Translations under genes and position numbers: made by a program
Shown here: positions 1-6,240 of the stretch, in pieces
How positions within the stretch are numbered: position 1 is the stretch's first letter
Layout: every line of letters begins with the position of its first letter
Notes under the pieces: model-generated
Told to the model about the DNA's origin: nothing
Seen by the model: only the letters and a program-made list of their open reading frames with translations
The model's database searches: none
Source: Bacteroidota bacterium
GTDB taxonomy: Bacteria; Bacteroidota; Bacteroidia; Bacteroidales; PUMT01
Direction: 5' to 3'
NCBI GenBank assembly: GCA_003567115.1
Contig: PXAP01000281.1
Location: 1 to 14,297 of the forward strand
DNA: 14,297 nucleotides

Positions 1-134
1 AGAGTCAGGAAAATAATTGCAATCTGAATATCACCGAAAGACCCCGGGAAAACGGAACACAAGGGCAAGTTTTACAGAGGTATGAAAATAATTGCAGGCT
101 CGATACCAGGTGAATCCGAATAATATAATATTGT

Positions 135-172
135 TTTGACCGGAGGTGCTTATAAAAAGCGACCGGGTCAAA
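135..172. repeat. Nested inverted repeat upstream of rdgB
   Basis: TTTGACC (135-141) is exactly complementary to GGTCAAA (166-172). Inside this, GGTGCTT (145-151) pairs with AAGC-G-ACC (157-164) with a single bulged G, leaving a 5-nt loop. The structure is longer than chance would suggest in such a short gap but has no T-run directly after it, so it is not a textbook terminator. It could be the 3' end of an upstream transcript, a structured leader or a protein-binding site. The function is unknown. Confidence 0.35.
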
Positions 173-180
173 TAGCTTTG

Positions 181-207
181 AACAAGGATAATATGTCCTT
201 GTTTTTT
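181..207 (+). terminator. Probable intrinsic terminator of an upstream unit
   Basis: An 8-bp perfect stem, AACAAGGA (181-188) with TCCTTGTT (196-203), has a 7-nt loop and runs into six consecutive T (202-207). It is read on the plus strand and would end a transcript that begins outside the window. It lies only 20 nt before the rdgB start, so rdgB may instead be expressed by readthrough or attenuation. The stem is AT-rich and therefore only moderately stable. Confidence 0.5.
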
Positions 208-226
208 ATGCTGATAATTTGATTTT

Positions 227-832
227 ATGGAGCTGGTTTTTGTTACAAATAACCCCGGCAAGGTGAAAGAGATAAATAATCTGCTGGGCGATAGCTTTAA
301 ACTTAAGAGTCTGAAAGATCTGAACTTTGATGGTGAAATACCCGAAATCTATCCTACCATTGAAGAGAATGCATCGGCAAAAGCTTTCTATATATATGAG
401 AGATTTTCGGTAAATTGTTTTGCAGATGATACCGCTCTTGAGGTTGAAGCTCTGAATAATCAGCCGGGTGTTTATTCTGCAAGATTTGCGGAAATAGACG
501 GATCAATAAGTTTTGACAGTAAGGAGCAGATGACAGAAGCCAATATTGAGAAGCTCCTCCGCCTGCTTCGGGACAAAGATTCCAGAAAGGCCAGATTCCG
601 CACGGTGATTTCCCTTGTAACGGGTGGGAGGGAGAAGCGCTTTGAGGGAATTGTAAGGGGAGAGATTATTCACCAAAAAAGAGGCAAAGCTGGTTTTGGA
701 TACGATCCTGTTTTCGTGCCGGAAGGTCACAGGCATACCTTTGCCGAAATGAGCCTTGATGAAAAGAACAGGATCAGTCACCGGGCAGAGGCATTCCGAA
801 AGCTGGTTGAGTATTTGAAAAGGAGAGGGTAA
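227..832 (+). CDS. rdgB: XTP/dITP diphosphatase (non-canonical purine NTP pyrophosphatase), RdgB/HAM1 family
   Basis: This cytoplasmic house-cleaning enzyme hydrolyses dITP, XTP and related deaminated purine nucleotides to the monophosphate plus pyrophosphate, keeping them out of DNA and RNA. The 201-residue length is normal for the family. Visible family motifs are the N-terminal substrate loop FVTNNPGKVKEI (about 5-16), FADDTALEV (65-73) with the catalytic/metal acidic pair, PGVYSARFA (80-88), GFGYDPVF near 156-163, and SHRAEAF (184-190). The usual DDSGLEV/DDTGLEV has Ala in place of Gly at residue 70, a small deviation. The ATG at 227 starts directly at the conserved beta-strand, so nothing upstream is needed. 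porZ follows after 11 nt, indicating co-transcription. No Shine-Dalgarno sequence is seen, as is usual in Bacteroidota. Confidence 0.95.
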   Translation: MELVFVTNNPGKVKEINNLLGDSFKLKSLKDLNFDGEIPEIYPTIEENASAKAFYIYERFSVNCFADDTALEVEALNNQPGVYSARFAEIDGSISFDSKEQMTEANIEKLLRLLRDKDSRKARFRTVISLVTGGREKRFEGIVRGEIIHQKRGKAGFGYDPVFVPEGHRHTFAEMSLDEKNRISHRAEAFRKLVEYLKRRG

Positions 833-843
833 AAACAAATCCC

Positions 844-3144
844 ATGTATCGGTTACTGAAGATTGTTATTTGTTTGACCTGCTGTTTTTGCCAGGTTGCA
901 GGTCAGGTACCTGTAGGTGCCTGGCGTGATCATCTTTCATACAGCCGTGCCACTCATGTTGCGGTATCCGGAAACAAGGTATATTCCGCTGCAGGGGGAG
1001 GTATGATAGTGCACAATAAGGATGACAACAGTATTGAAAAATTATCAAAGGTGCATGGATTGAATGATGTTGACATCAGCAGCATAGAATGGTCGGATGA
1101 GAACCAGCTCCTGATCGTTGGCTATGCAAGCGGTAATCTGGATATTATAAATGACAACAAAATAATTAACCTTTCCGATATTTTAAGAAGCACTGTCCCC
1201 GGCAGCAAAAGCATTTACAATATCATGGTTATAGGGCACCGGGCCTACCTGTCGTGCAGTTTTGGAGTTGTGGTGGCAGATCTTGAAAGAAATGAAATAA
1301 GTGACACATATTTTTTGGGAGATGGGGGAATCAGGCTTGCTGTAAATGATATGGCATTTGACGGAACATTTCTTTATGCCGCGACATCATCGGGTTTATA
1401 CAGAGCCGATATTGATGCACCCAATTTGCTCGATTTTTCATTTTGGGAAAAACTGGATTTTTTACCTGGGGCCAATGCACTTTTTTCTTCCCTGGCCTGG
1501 TTTGACGGCAGGCTTTATGCTGTTCAGATGACCGGATCCGGCAATTATGTTTCTTACCGGATAGATACCGGAAACGAATACTGGGAGTATTTTACCCCTC
1601 CTTCCGGAGATTGGTTGAAGCTGGATGTTTCCGGAAATTACCTTACTGTTGTTCGTCAATCTGAAGCTGAAATTTTCGGCCCCGGTCCATCGAGTGTGCG
1701 AAAAATTGATGATTATGGATTGTGGGGACTGGCTATTCGTGATATTGAAGTCAGCGATGACCGGAGGGTGTGGATAGCCGATCGTATACATGGTCTGGTA
1801 AGAGTTTCCGGCGAAAGCTATGATATATTAACTCCTTCCGGGCCCTGGTCAAATCGGATTTTCTCCATCAGCTCCTACCCGGGCCGCACCTATTTTGCTG
1901 CAGGTGGTCGTGATGCGGCCTTCGGGAATTTATGGCAAAACGGGGAGTATAGCATTTTCAGGGAAGGGTCATGGTCAAGCCGGCTTAACTATGATATACG
2001 TGATGTGCTGTATGTCAGGGAAGATCCGGATGATCCGGAAACTCAATTTCTGGCTACATGGGGTTATGGTCTGATAGAATACCGGAAGGGGGAGTTCCAT
2101 AAGCGACACGCTGAAGATAACAGTTCACTCAGCTCAATTATTCCGGGGGATAACTTCGTGCGCATCGGAGGGATGGCATATGATGATGACAATAATTTAT
2201 GGCTGACAAATGCAGGTGTTCCGAATCCCGTTTCGGTGCGGAAGGCAAATGGTGAATGGCTCTCATTCCCTTACGGGGGAATAATAAATCATGACCATAT
2301 CGGAGAGCTTATAATTAATCAACACGGAAATAAATGGGCCCTGCTGCCAAGAGGAGGGGGGGTATTTGTTTTCGACAATAAACAGAACATAGATGAGACA
2401 TCAGACGACCTTACCCGGAAGTTCAGCATTACTGATGAAGACGGAGACCTTATCAGCAATGAGGTTTTTTCTATTGCAGAAGACAGTAACGGGTTCATAT
2501 GGATAGGTACAAACAGGGGGGTAGTGGTCTATTATAATCCACACAGGGTGTTTTCCGATGATAATTTCTTTGCACGTCGCATTGTTGTTTCAGGCAGCAG
2601 GGAGGATGACCTGGGATACCTGTTAAATAATGAGACAGTAACCGCCATTGCCATAGACGGAGCTGACCGTAAATGGTTCGGCACCGAAAAATCAGGTGTA
2701 TTCCTTATTTCGGCCGACGGCAAACAGGAAATTCATCATTTTACCCGGCAAAACAGTCCCCTGCTTTCAAATAATATAATTGACATATCAATTGAACCGT
2801 CAACCGGTGAAGTATTCTTTGGCACTTCAGCAGGAGTTGTTTCATTCAGAAGTGATGCCACTGCTCCTCATAATGCTTTCGATGATGTTTATGTATTTCC
2901 CAATCCCGTCAGGGAGGATTATAACGGACCGGTAACTGTTACAGGTCTTGTAAAGGATTCTATCGTTAAAATCACTGATATAAGTGGTAACCTGGTATAT
3001 GAAACAGAGTCCCTTGGCGGACAGGCGGTATGGGATGGCCGTAATTCAAGGGGACAACGGGTGCAGACCGGGATTTACCTTGTTTTTATTTCAACTGCTG
3101 ATGGTTTGGAGACTCATGTAACCAAATTAATGTTTATTCACTGA
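844..3144 (+). CDS. porZ: Type IX secretion system surface protein PorZ (two-propeller protein with C-terminal sorting domain)
   Basis: PorZ homologues belong to the cell-surface attachment complex (PorU-PorV-PorQ-PorZ) that processes type IX cargo and links it to anionic LPS. The 766 residues match the known length of about 770. Residues 1-21 are a Sec signal peptide (hydrophobic VICLTCCFC, then VAGQ). The mature N-terminus has the typical PVGAWRDHLSY motif. From there to about 680 run repeated propeller blades of the two-component-regulator type, for example VFSIAEDSNGFIWIGTNRGV, MAYDDDNNLWLTNAG and AIDGADRKWFGTEKSGVFLI. Residues 681-766 form a type A sorting domain beginning VYVFPNPVRED and containing TGIYLV near the end. 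It sits between rdgB and recO, 11 nt after the first and 1 nt before the second. Its presence implies a type IX system, although no other por/spr/gld gene is in the window. Regulatory-type propeller proteins of hybrid sensors are the alternative, but no kinase domain follows. Confidence 0.9.
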   Translation: MYRLLKIVICLTCCFCQVAGQVPVGAWRDHLSYSRATHVAVSGNKVYSAAGGGMIVHNKDDNSIEKLSKVHGLNDVDISSIEWSDENQLLIVGYASGNLDIINDNKIINLSDILRSTVPGSKSIYNIMVIGHRAYLSCSFGVVVADLERNEISDTYFLGDGGIRLAVNDMAFDGTFLYAATSSGLYRADIDAPNLLDFSFWEKLDFLPGANALFSSLAWFDGRLYAVQMTGSGNYVSYRIDTGNEYWEYFTPPSGDWLKLDVSGNYLTVVRQSEAEIFGPGPSSVRKIDDYGLWGLAIRDIEVSDDRRVWIADRIHGLVRVSGESYDILTPSGPWSNRIFSISSYPGRTYFAAGGRDAAFGNLWQNGEYSIFREGSWSSRLNYDIRDVLYVREDPDDPETQFLATWGYGLIEYRKGEFHKRHAEDNSSLSSIIPGDNFVRIGGMAYDDDNNLWLTNAGVPNPVSVRKANGEWLSFPYGGIINHDHIGELIINQHGNKWALLPRGGGVFVFDNKQNIDETSDDLTRKFSITDEDGDLISNEVFSIAEDSNGFIWIGTNRGVVVYYNPHRVFSDDNFFARRIVVSGSREDDLGYLLNNETVTAIAIDGADRKWFGTEKSGVFLISADGKQEIHHFTRQNSPLLSNNIIDISIEPSTGEVFFGTSAGVVSFRSDATAPHNAFDDVYVFPNPVREDYNGPVTVTGLVKDSIVKITDISGNLVYETESLGGQAVWDGRNSRGQRVQTGIYLVFISTADGLETHVTKLMFIH

Positions 3145-3145
3145 T

Positions 3146-3871
3146 ATGATTCAGAAAACGCGGGGACTTGTAATTCATACCATTAAATACACTGATAATA
3201 GTGTAATATCTCATATATACACCGAAAATTTTGGCCGGCAGTCCTTTCTTATAAAAGGCACAAGGGGAAAAAAATCTCCGGTCCGCATCAACCTTCTCCA
3301 GCATCTTTCAATCCTTGAAATGGAGGTGTACATAAAGCAAATGCGTGATTTACAGAGGATAAAAGAGATAGGGCTGCATGAGAATCTTTCTTCCATCCTC
3401 TCCGATCCTGTTAAAAATGCAGTGGCATTGTTCGTTGCCGAGCTGCTTTACCGGTCATTGCAGGAGCAGGAGTCCAATCTGCCCCTGTTCTCGTACCTAT
3501 TGAATGCAATAAAGATTCTTGATCTGTCAGGGAAGGGATATGCCAATTTTCACCTGCTCTTTTTAATGGGATTAACCAGGCACCTTGGTTTTTCCCCCAG
3601 GAATAATTACACTTCATCAAAGAAGTATTTTGACATGGAAAATGCTGCTTTCACAGAAAAGCAACCCTTGCACCCCTGTTTTATATCACCTCCTGCAAGC
3701 CGGTATTTACCCTCCTTAATGAATTGTTCTTTTGAAGAGATGGATAGTATTAAGCTTAATTCTGACATGAGAAATATTCTGGTTACCGGCTTGCTTGACT
3801 ATTACCGGTTTCATCTGCCCGGAATGGGACAGTTTAAATCTTTACCGGTTCTGCAGGAAATTTTTGGATAA
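3146..3871 (+). CDS. recO: DNA repair/recombination mediator RecO
   Basis: RecO binds single-stranded DNA and, with RecR, loads RecA on SSB-coated gaps in the RecF pathway. The 241-residue length fits. The N-terminal OB-fold (about 1-80) shows the hallmark KTRGLVIHTIKYTDNSVI and YTENFGRQSFLIKGTRG. The helical core follows, with LLYRSLQEQESN (about 98-109) and FLLGLTRHLGF-like text read here as FLMGLTRHLGFSP. The CxxC...CxxC zinc site seen in some RecO proteins is absent, which is usual in Bacteroidota. The ATG lies one base after the porZ stop, so translation is probably coupled. It appears to be the last gene of the rdgB-porZ-recO unit, since the next 286 nt are AT-rich and non-coding. Confidence 0.9.
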   Translation: MIQKTRGLVIHTIKYTDNSVISHIYTENFGRQSFLIKGTRGKKSPVRINLLQHLSILEMEVYIKQMRDLQRIKEIGLHENLSSILSDPVKNAVALFVAELLYRSLQEQESNLPLFSYLLNAIKILDLSGKGYANFHLLFLMGLTRHLGFSPRNNYTSSKKYFDMENAAFTEKQPLHPCFISPPASRYLPSLMNCSFEEMDSIKLNSDMRNILVTGLLDYYRFHLPGMGQFKSLPVLQEIFG

Positions 3872-4157
3872 TTATAATATGAGTCCACTCTATAATGTAT
3901 TTTTTGGGCAAAAATCAGTAAAATCAAATTTTCAAACCGCTGTTTATCAATGCAATTTATATTTGAATTTTTGCAGAAAATCATCATTTTTGACTTTTTG
4001 GAGCAGACTTAAATATGGAAATTTAGATCTTTGTCAAAATTTAACCGTCACGATGATAAAATCCCTCGCAATGATAATATGCTTGAGATTTCAGCAGGCG
4101 CTATTTGAGGTGGACCGTGAACGGCTGTTGTATGCAAAATTTTAATCTCATTTAGTT
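3872..4157. other. AT-rich intergenic region between recO and arsR
   Basis: This 286-nt stretch has low GC and no convincing reading frame. It holds one exact match to the Bacteroidota -7 hexanucleotide-type pattern, TATATTTG at 3958-3965, but I see no TTG at the expected 19-21 nt upstream. No clear recO terminator hairpin or ArsR-like palindrome was found here. This is notable because arsR genes are usually autoregulated from such a site. Confidence 0.5.
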
Positions 4158-4460
4158 ATGTTGGGAAAAAAAGAATTGATTTCGGATGAACAAAAGAGAC
4201 TGGCAATGTACGCAAAGGTACTCAGTCACCCGGTAAGGGTTTATATTATTGATCTTCTCAGAAAGCAGAATTGCTGCTACAGCGGCGACCTTGCCCAGGA
4301 ACTGCCTGTTGCCAAATCCACACTTTCTCAGCATCTTAAGGAGCTGAAAAAAGCAGGACTGATCCAGGGAGAAATCAGTCCCCCCCGGATAAAATACTGC
4401 ATCAACAGACAAACCTGGAATGAGGTAAGGATACTGATGAAGAAATTTCTGGACTCCTGA
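4158..4460 (+). CDS. ArsR/SmtB-family winged-helix metal-sensing repressor
   Basis: A 100-residue cytoplasmic DNA-binding repressor of the ArsR family, which leaves its operator when metal or metalloid binds. The dimer/helix region begins KVLSHPVRVYIIDLL (20-34). The HTH recognition part VAKSTLSQHLKELKKAGL (51-68) is canonical, followed by the wing around 70-82. Vicinal cysteines CC at 39-40 lie in the position where ArsR sensors carry the CxC/CVC thiolate site, and a third Cys is at 81. Together they could form an As(III)- or soft-metal-binding site, which is inference. It stands upstream of a thioredoxin-like gene, a nitroreductase and a permease remnant, the usual company of ars-like loci in Bacteroidota. 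The next gene lies 401 nt away and a candidate operator is placed in that gap. The exact inducer cannot be read from sequence. Confidence 0.88.
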   Translation: MLGKKELISDEQKRLAMYAKVLSHPVRVYIIDLLRKQNCCYSGDLAQELPVAKSTLSQHLKELKKAGLIQGEISPPRIKYCINRQTWNEVRILMKKFLDS

Positions 4461-4569
4461 ATATTTTCTGTGACTTGATTTATTATTTATAATTATACCG
4501 CCGTCTTGTTTAGCTTGAAAAGCAATGTGGTAAGATTGAAGATCCTCCGGCAATAATTCAGGCATATAT

Positions 4570-4600
4570 TTTGAATAATTTTAAACTTTTCTGATATTTG
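4570..4600 (+). promoter_or_regulatory. Candidate Bacteroidota promoter for the thioredoxin/nitroreductase unit
   Basis: TTTG at 4570-4573 is followed after 19 nt by GATATTTG at 4593-4600, which matches the TAnnTTTG -7 element at seven of the eight positions (first base G for T). Spacing and order agree with the primary sigma factor pattern of Bacteroidota. The element directly abuts an inverted repeat, as expected for a repressor-controlled promoter. It lies about 260 nt before the next start codon. Confidence 0.45.
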
Positions 4601-4616
4601 TTCGTTAAAATACGAA
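4601..4616. promoter_or_regulatory. Candidate ArsR-family operator
   Basis: TTCGT-N6-ACGAA forms a perfect 5-bp inverted repeat with an AT-only centre, immediately downstream of the predicted -7 element and 140 nt after arsR. ArsR-family proteins bind AT-rich imperfect dyads of this size overlapping the start of transcription. Assignment to the adjacent ArsR is inference from position and shape. Confidence 0.45.
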
Positions 4617-4628
4617 TTTCAGAAAAGA

Positions 4629-4660
4629 TGGTTATTTATTTAACTTTAAATAAATAATCA
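4629..4660. repeat. Long AT-rich perfect hairpin in the thioredoxin gene leader
   Basis: An 11-bp perfect inverted repeat, TTATTTATTTA (4632-4642) with its complement (4647-4657), closes a 4-nt ACTT loop. It extends outward by a G-T wobble and two more pairs to about 14 bp (4629-4660). Nothing GC-rich is in the stem and no clean T-run follows, so a classic terminator is unlikely. It could be a protein-binding palindrome, an RNA-stability element or a bidirectional terminator between arsR and the next unit. Confidence 0.45.
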
Positions 4661-4740
4661 ATACAGCCACTGATATAATAACGGGAAAAAAAGTTTTATA
4701 AAAGCCCCCGAATACCGGGCAGTATAAGCATGTAAAAAAT

Positions 4741-4819
4741 AACTTTAAACAAGAAGTTAAATAATAGTCATCGAATCCTGGGCGATACAGCCCCTAATGG
4801 AACAACTTAAAAAAGAAGT
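4741..4819. repeat. Two related AACTT...AAGT dyads
   Basis: AACTT (4741-4745) and AAGTT (4754-4758) form one inverted repeat. A close relative, AACTT (4804-4808) followed by AAGAAGT, begins 63 bp later, and both continue into similar AT-rich text. A third AACTTTAAA occurs in the loop and right arm of the 4629-4660 hairpin. They may be tandem regulator sites, but AT richness makes chance similarity quite possible. Confidence 0.25.
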
Positions 4820-4861
4820 AATATAATTGATCATTTTATTAACTATTAATAATATAATGCT

Positions 4862-5095
4862 ATGGAAATTAAAATATTAGGCAGCGGATGCGCTAAATGC
4901 AAGAAGCTGGAAGAGGCAACAAAGGAGGCTGTGGCTGAGCTTAACCTTAAAGCCACTGTTACCAAAGAGGAGGATATAATGCAAATAATGAACTATGGGG
5001 TTGCCACTACACCTGCATTGGTAGTGGATGGCAAAGTATTGCTAAAGGGCCGTACCGCTTCGCCGGAAGAGATAAAAAAACTGCTTAAAGGCTGA
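4862..5095 (+). CDS. Small thioredoxin/glutaredoxin-like redox protein (TM0996/MTH895 type)
   Basis: A 77-residue minimal thioredoxin fold with no signal peptide, so cytoplasmic. It has the N-terminal strand MEIKILGSG, the redox motif CAKC (10-13) at the start of helix 1, and the cis-proline segment TTPALVVDG (49-57, Pro51). The C-terminal helix is ASPEEIKKLLKG. Proteins of this size and motif are known as 'redox-active disulfide protein 2' or TM0996/MTH895-like. In Bacteroidota and archaea they often stand beside ArsR-type regulators and permeases. A role in delivering electrons or handling a thiol-bound metalloid is plausible but unproven. The exported nitroreductase starts 50 nt downstream, so the two are probably co-transcribed. 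The ATG at 4862 is the only sensible start. Confidence 0.85.
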   Translation: MEIKILGSGCAKCKKLEEATKEAVAELNLKATVTKEEDIMQIMNYGVATTPALVVDGKVLLKGRTASPEEIKKLLKG

Positions 5096-5145
5096 TCTCA
5101 TATTCTCAAATTAACGAATTGCTCTGTAAATCAAAAAAACCCGCT

Positions 5146-5784
5146 ATGAAAAAAAGGATTGTAAGTTTTGTAATTGTGTTTATGTTTTCTTGCAACTTTG
5201 CATTCACGCAGGTACTGGAAACAGTAACTCTTCCTGACCCTCAGAAAACCGGGGGCATGCCGCTTTTTGAAGCCCTGAATCTCAGACAGAGCCAACGGGA
5301 TTACACCAGCCGGGAGCTTGATATGCAGACCGTGTCAAATTTATTATGGGCTGCATTTGGTATCAATCGTGATGACGGGAAACGGACAGCACCGACAGCC
5401 CGCGACTGGAGGGAGTTTGATATTTATGTTGTCAAGGCTGACGGGTGGTATGTGTATGATGCAGAGGAGCATGTGTTGCTGAAAAAGAGTTCGGAGGACA
5501 GGAGGGAATATGCAGGCAGGCAGGATTTTGTACACACCGCTCCCCTGACTCTGATTTATGTCGCTGATTATGATCGAATGACTGGAGCAAGTGATGAAAT
5601 CCGGGATTTTTATTCGGCAACTGATGTGGGATTCATTTCACAAAATGTCTATTTGTTCTGTGCATCCGAAGGCCTTGGCACTTGTGTGCTGGGTCAGGTG
5701 GACAGGGATATAATGCGGGAAGTATTCCGGCTGAGGCCCGGTCAGCGGATAATTTTATCACAGACAATGGGATATCCGGAATAA
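5146..5784 (+). CDS. Exported SagB/ThcOx-type nitroreductase family protein
   Basis: An FMN-dependent nitroreductase-fold oxidoreductase of the SagB/ThcOx group. The electron donor and substrate are unknown. I place the start at the ATG at 5146 (212 residues) rather than the in-frame TTG at 5119, because it yields a clean Sec signal peptide MKKRIVSFVIVFMFS...FAFTQ. The fold is supported by the FMN-phosphate motif LRQSQRDY (46-53), the helix VSNLLWAAFGINR (63-75), RTAPTA (80-85), the dimer strand TLIYVADYDRM and the C-terminal GLGTCVLGQVD with GQRIILSQTMGYPE. The family commonly has about 200 residues, so it appears complete. Export of a flavoprotein of this type is seen in Bacteroidota, but how FMN is loaded is not obvious. 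It follows the thioredoxin-like gene by 50 nt and precedes a permease remnant. Confidence 0.82.
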   Translation: MKKRIVSFVIVFMFSCNFAFTQVLETVTLPDPQKTGGMPLFEALNLRQSQRDYTSRELDMQTVSNLLWAAFGINRDDGKRTAPTARDWREFDIYVVKADGWYVYDAEEHVLLKKSSEDRREYAGRQDFVHTAPLTLIYVADYDRMTGASDEIRDFYSATDVGFISQNVYLFCASEGLGTCVLGQVDRDIMREVFRLRPGQRIILSQTMGYPE

Positions 5785-5837
5785 CCCTGGTCAATTTGTT
5801 GAAAAAAGATTAAAGGCTTTAACCGGACACTTGTGAA

Positions 5838-6073
5838 ATAACGTTTGTAATGTATTTTGCCAACCTTACTTAGGTACCGATACATCAGGGACTGATTGGT
5901 CCGGGAATGGTTCACGGGCCTGCTCTGGCGCTTCTGCTTGCAGGTCCTTCATTATCATTGCCTAATATGCTGGTTATTGACAGTGTCATTGGAACAAAAA
6001 AACTGACGTTTTCGTTGCACTGGTTGTGGTTATGGCTACAATTTGCGGCTTAATTTAGGGGTCAATTGTCTGA
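5838..6073 (+). pseudogene. Decayed C-terminal remnant of an ArsP-like/DUF318 membrane permease
   Basis: No intact reading frame exists, but conceptual translation gives a recognisable membrane-permease C-terminus: ...FVMYFANLT-stop-VPIHQGLIGPGM, then GPALALLLAGPSLSLPNMLV, IDSVIGTKK, and after a one-base shift TDVFVALVVVMATICGLI, stop, GSIV, stop (6071-6073). This corresponds to the conserved TEVPIxQGLxGxGM...GPALAxLLAGPALSLPNMLVIxSVxGTKKTxVF stretch of predicted permeases (PF03773-like). Three lesions are visible: TAG at 5871-5873 where Glu is expected, loss of one A in the A-run at 5996-6002, and TAG at 6056-6058 where Tyr is expected. The first two thirds or more of the gene are missing. 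Genes of this family usually sit beside the ArsR and small thioredoxin genes, so it is probably the lost transporter of this cluster. Confidence 0.8.
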
Positions 6074-6240
6074 ACAAAATATCCGGCTGCAGATGTGTCA
6101 GACAGCAACAAATCCTTAACTGGTTATTCATTAAGGGCCCTGGGAAGGACAGTGGGATAATAAGTTTTCCTTAAACTATTAGTATCTTTACATTCTCTTT
6201 TTATTTGCAGCCATTCAAAATATTCTATTATATACGGGTT
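6074..6240. other. Non-coding stretch before the GH3-family gene
   Basis: There is no supported gene here. A 7-bp inverted repeat TGTCTGA (6067-6073) / TCAGACA (6098-6104) overlaps the end of the permease remnant, with a 24-nt loop. The 3' half is pyrimidine-rich and ends at the GH3 start. TATCTTTA around 6183 resembles a weak -7 element, but no matching upstream element was found. Confidence 0.3.

Larger units (their letters stand above)
4461..4861. other. Long leader region between arsR and the thioredoxin-like gene
   Basis: These 401 nt contain no supported gene but are unusually structured. There is a promoter candidate (4570-4600) abutting an ArsR-like palindrome (4601-4616), a 14-bp AT-rich hairpin (4629-4660), a small CCCG/CGGG hairpin (about 4704-4716), a GGGC/GCCC hairpin (4780-4793) and two related AACTT...AAGT dyads (4741-4758 and 4804-4819). 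The RNA leader of the thioredoxin-like gene would be about 250 nt if the promoter is right. Confidence 0.5.

Noticed and set aside
844..3144. A hybrid two-component sensor in place of PorZ
   Set aside because: Propeller repeats are shared, but no transmembrane, kinase or response-regulator domain follows and a type IX sorting domain ends the protein.
3795..4145. A 116-residue plus-strand open frame overlapping the end of recO
   Set aside because: It overlaps recO by 77 nt in another frame, is AT-rich with no recognisable motif, and looks like a chance frame through intergenic DNA.
4152..4565. A 137-residue minus-strand frame across arsR
   Set aside because: It is the antisense shadow of the clearly recognisable ArsR gene.
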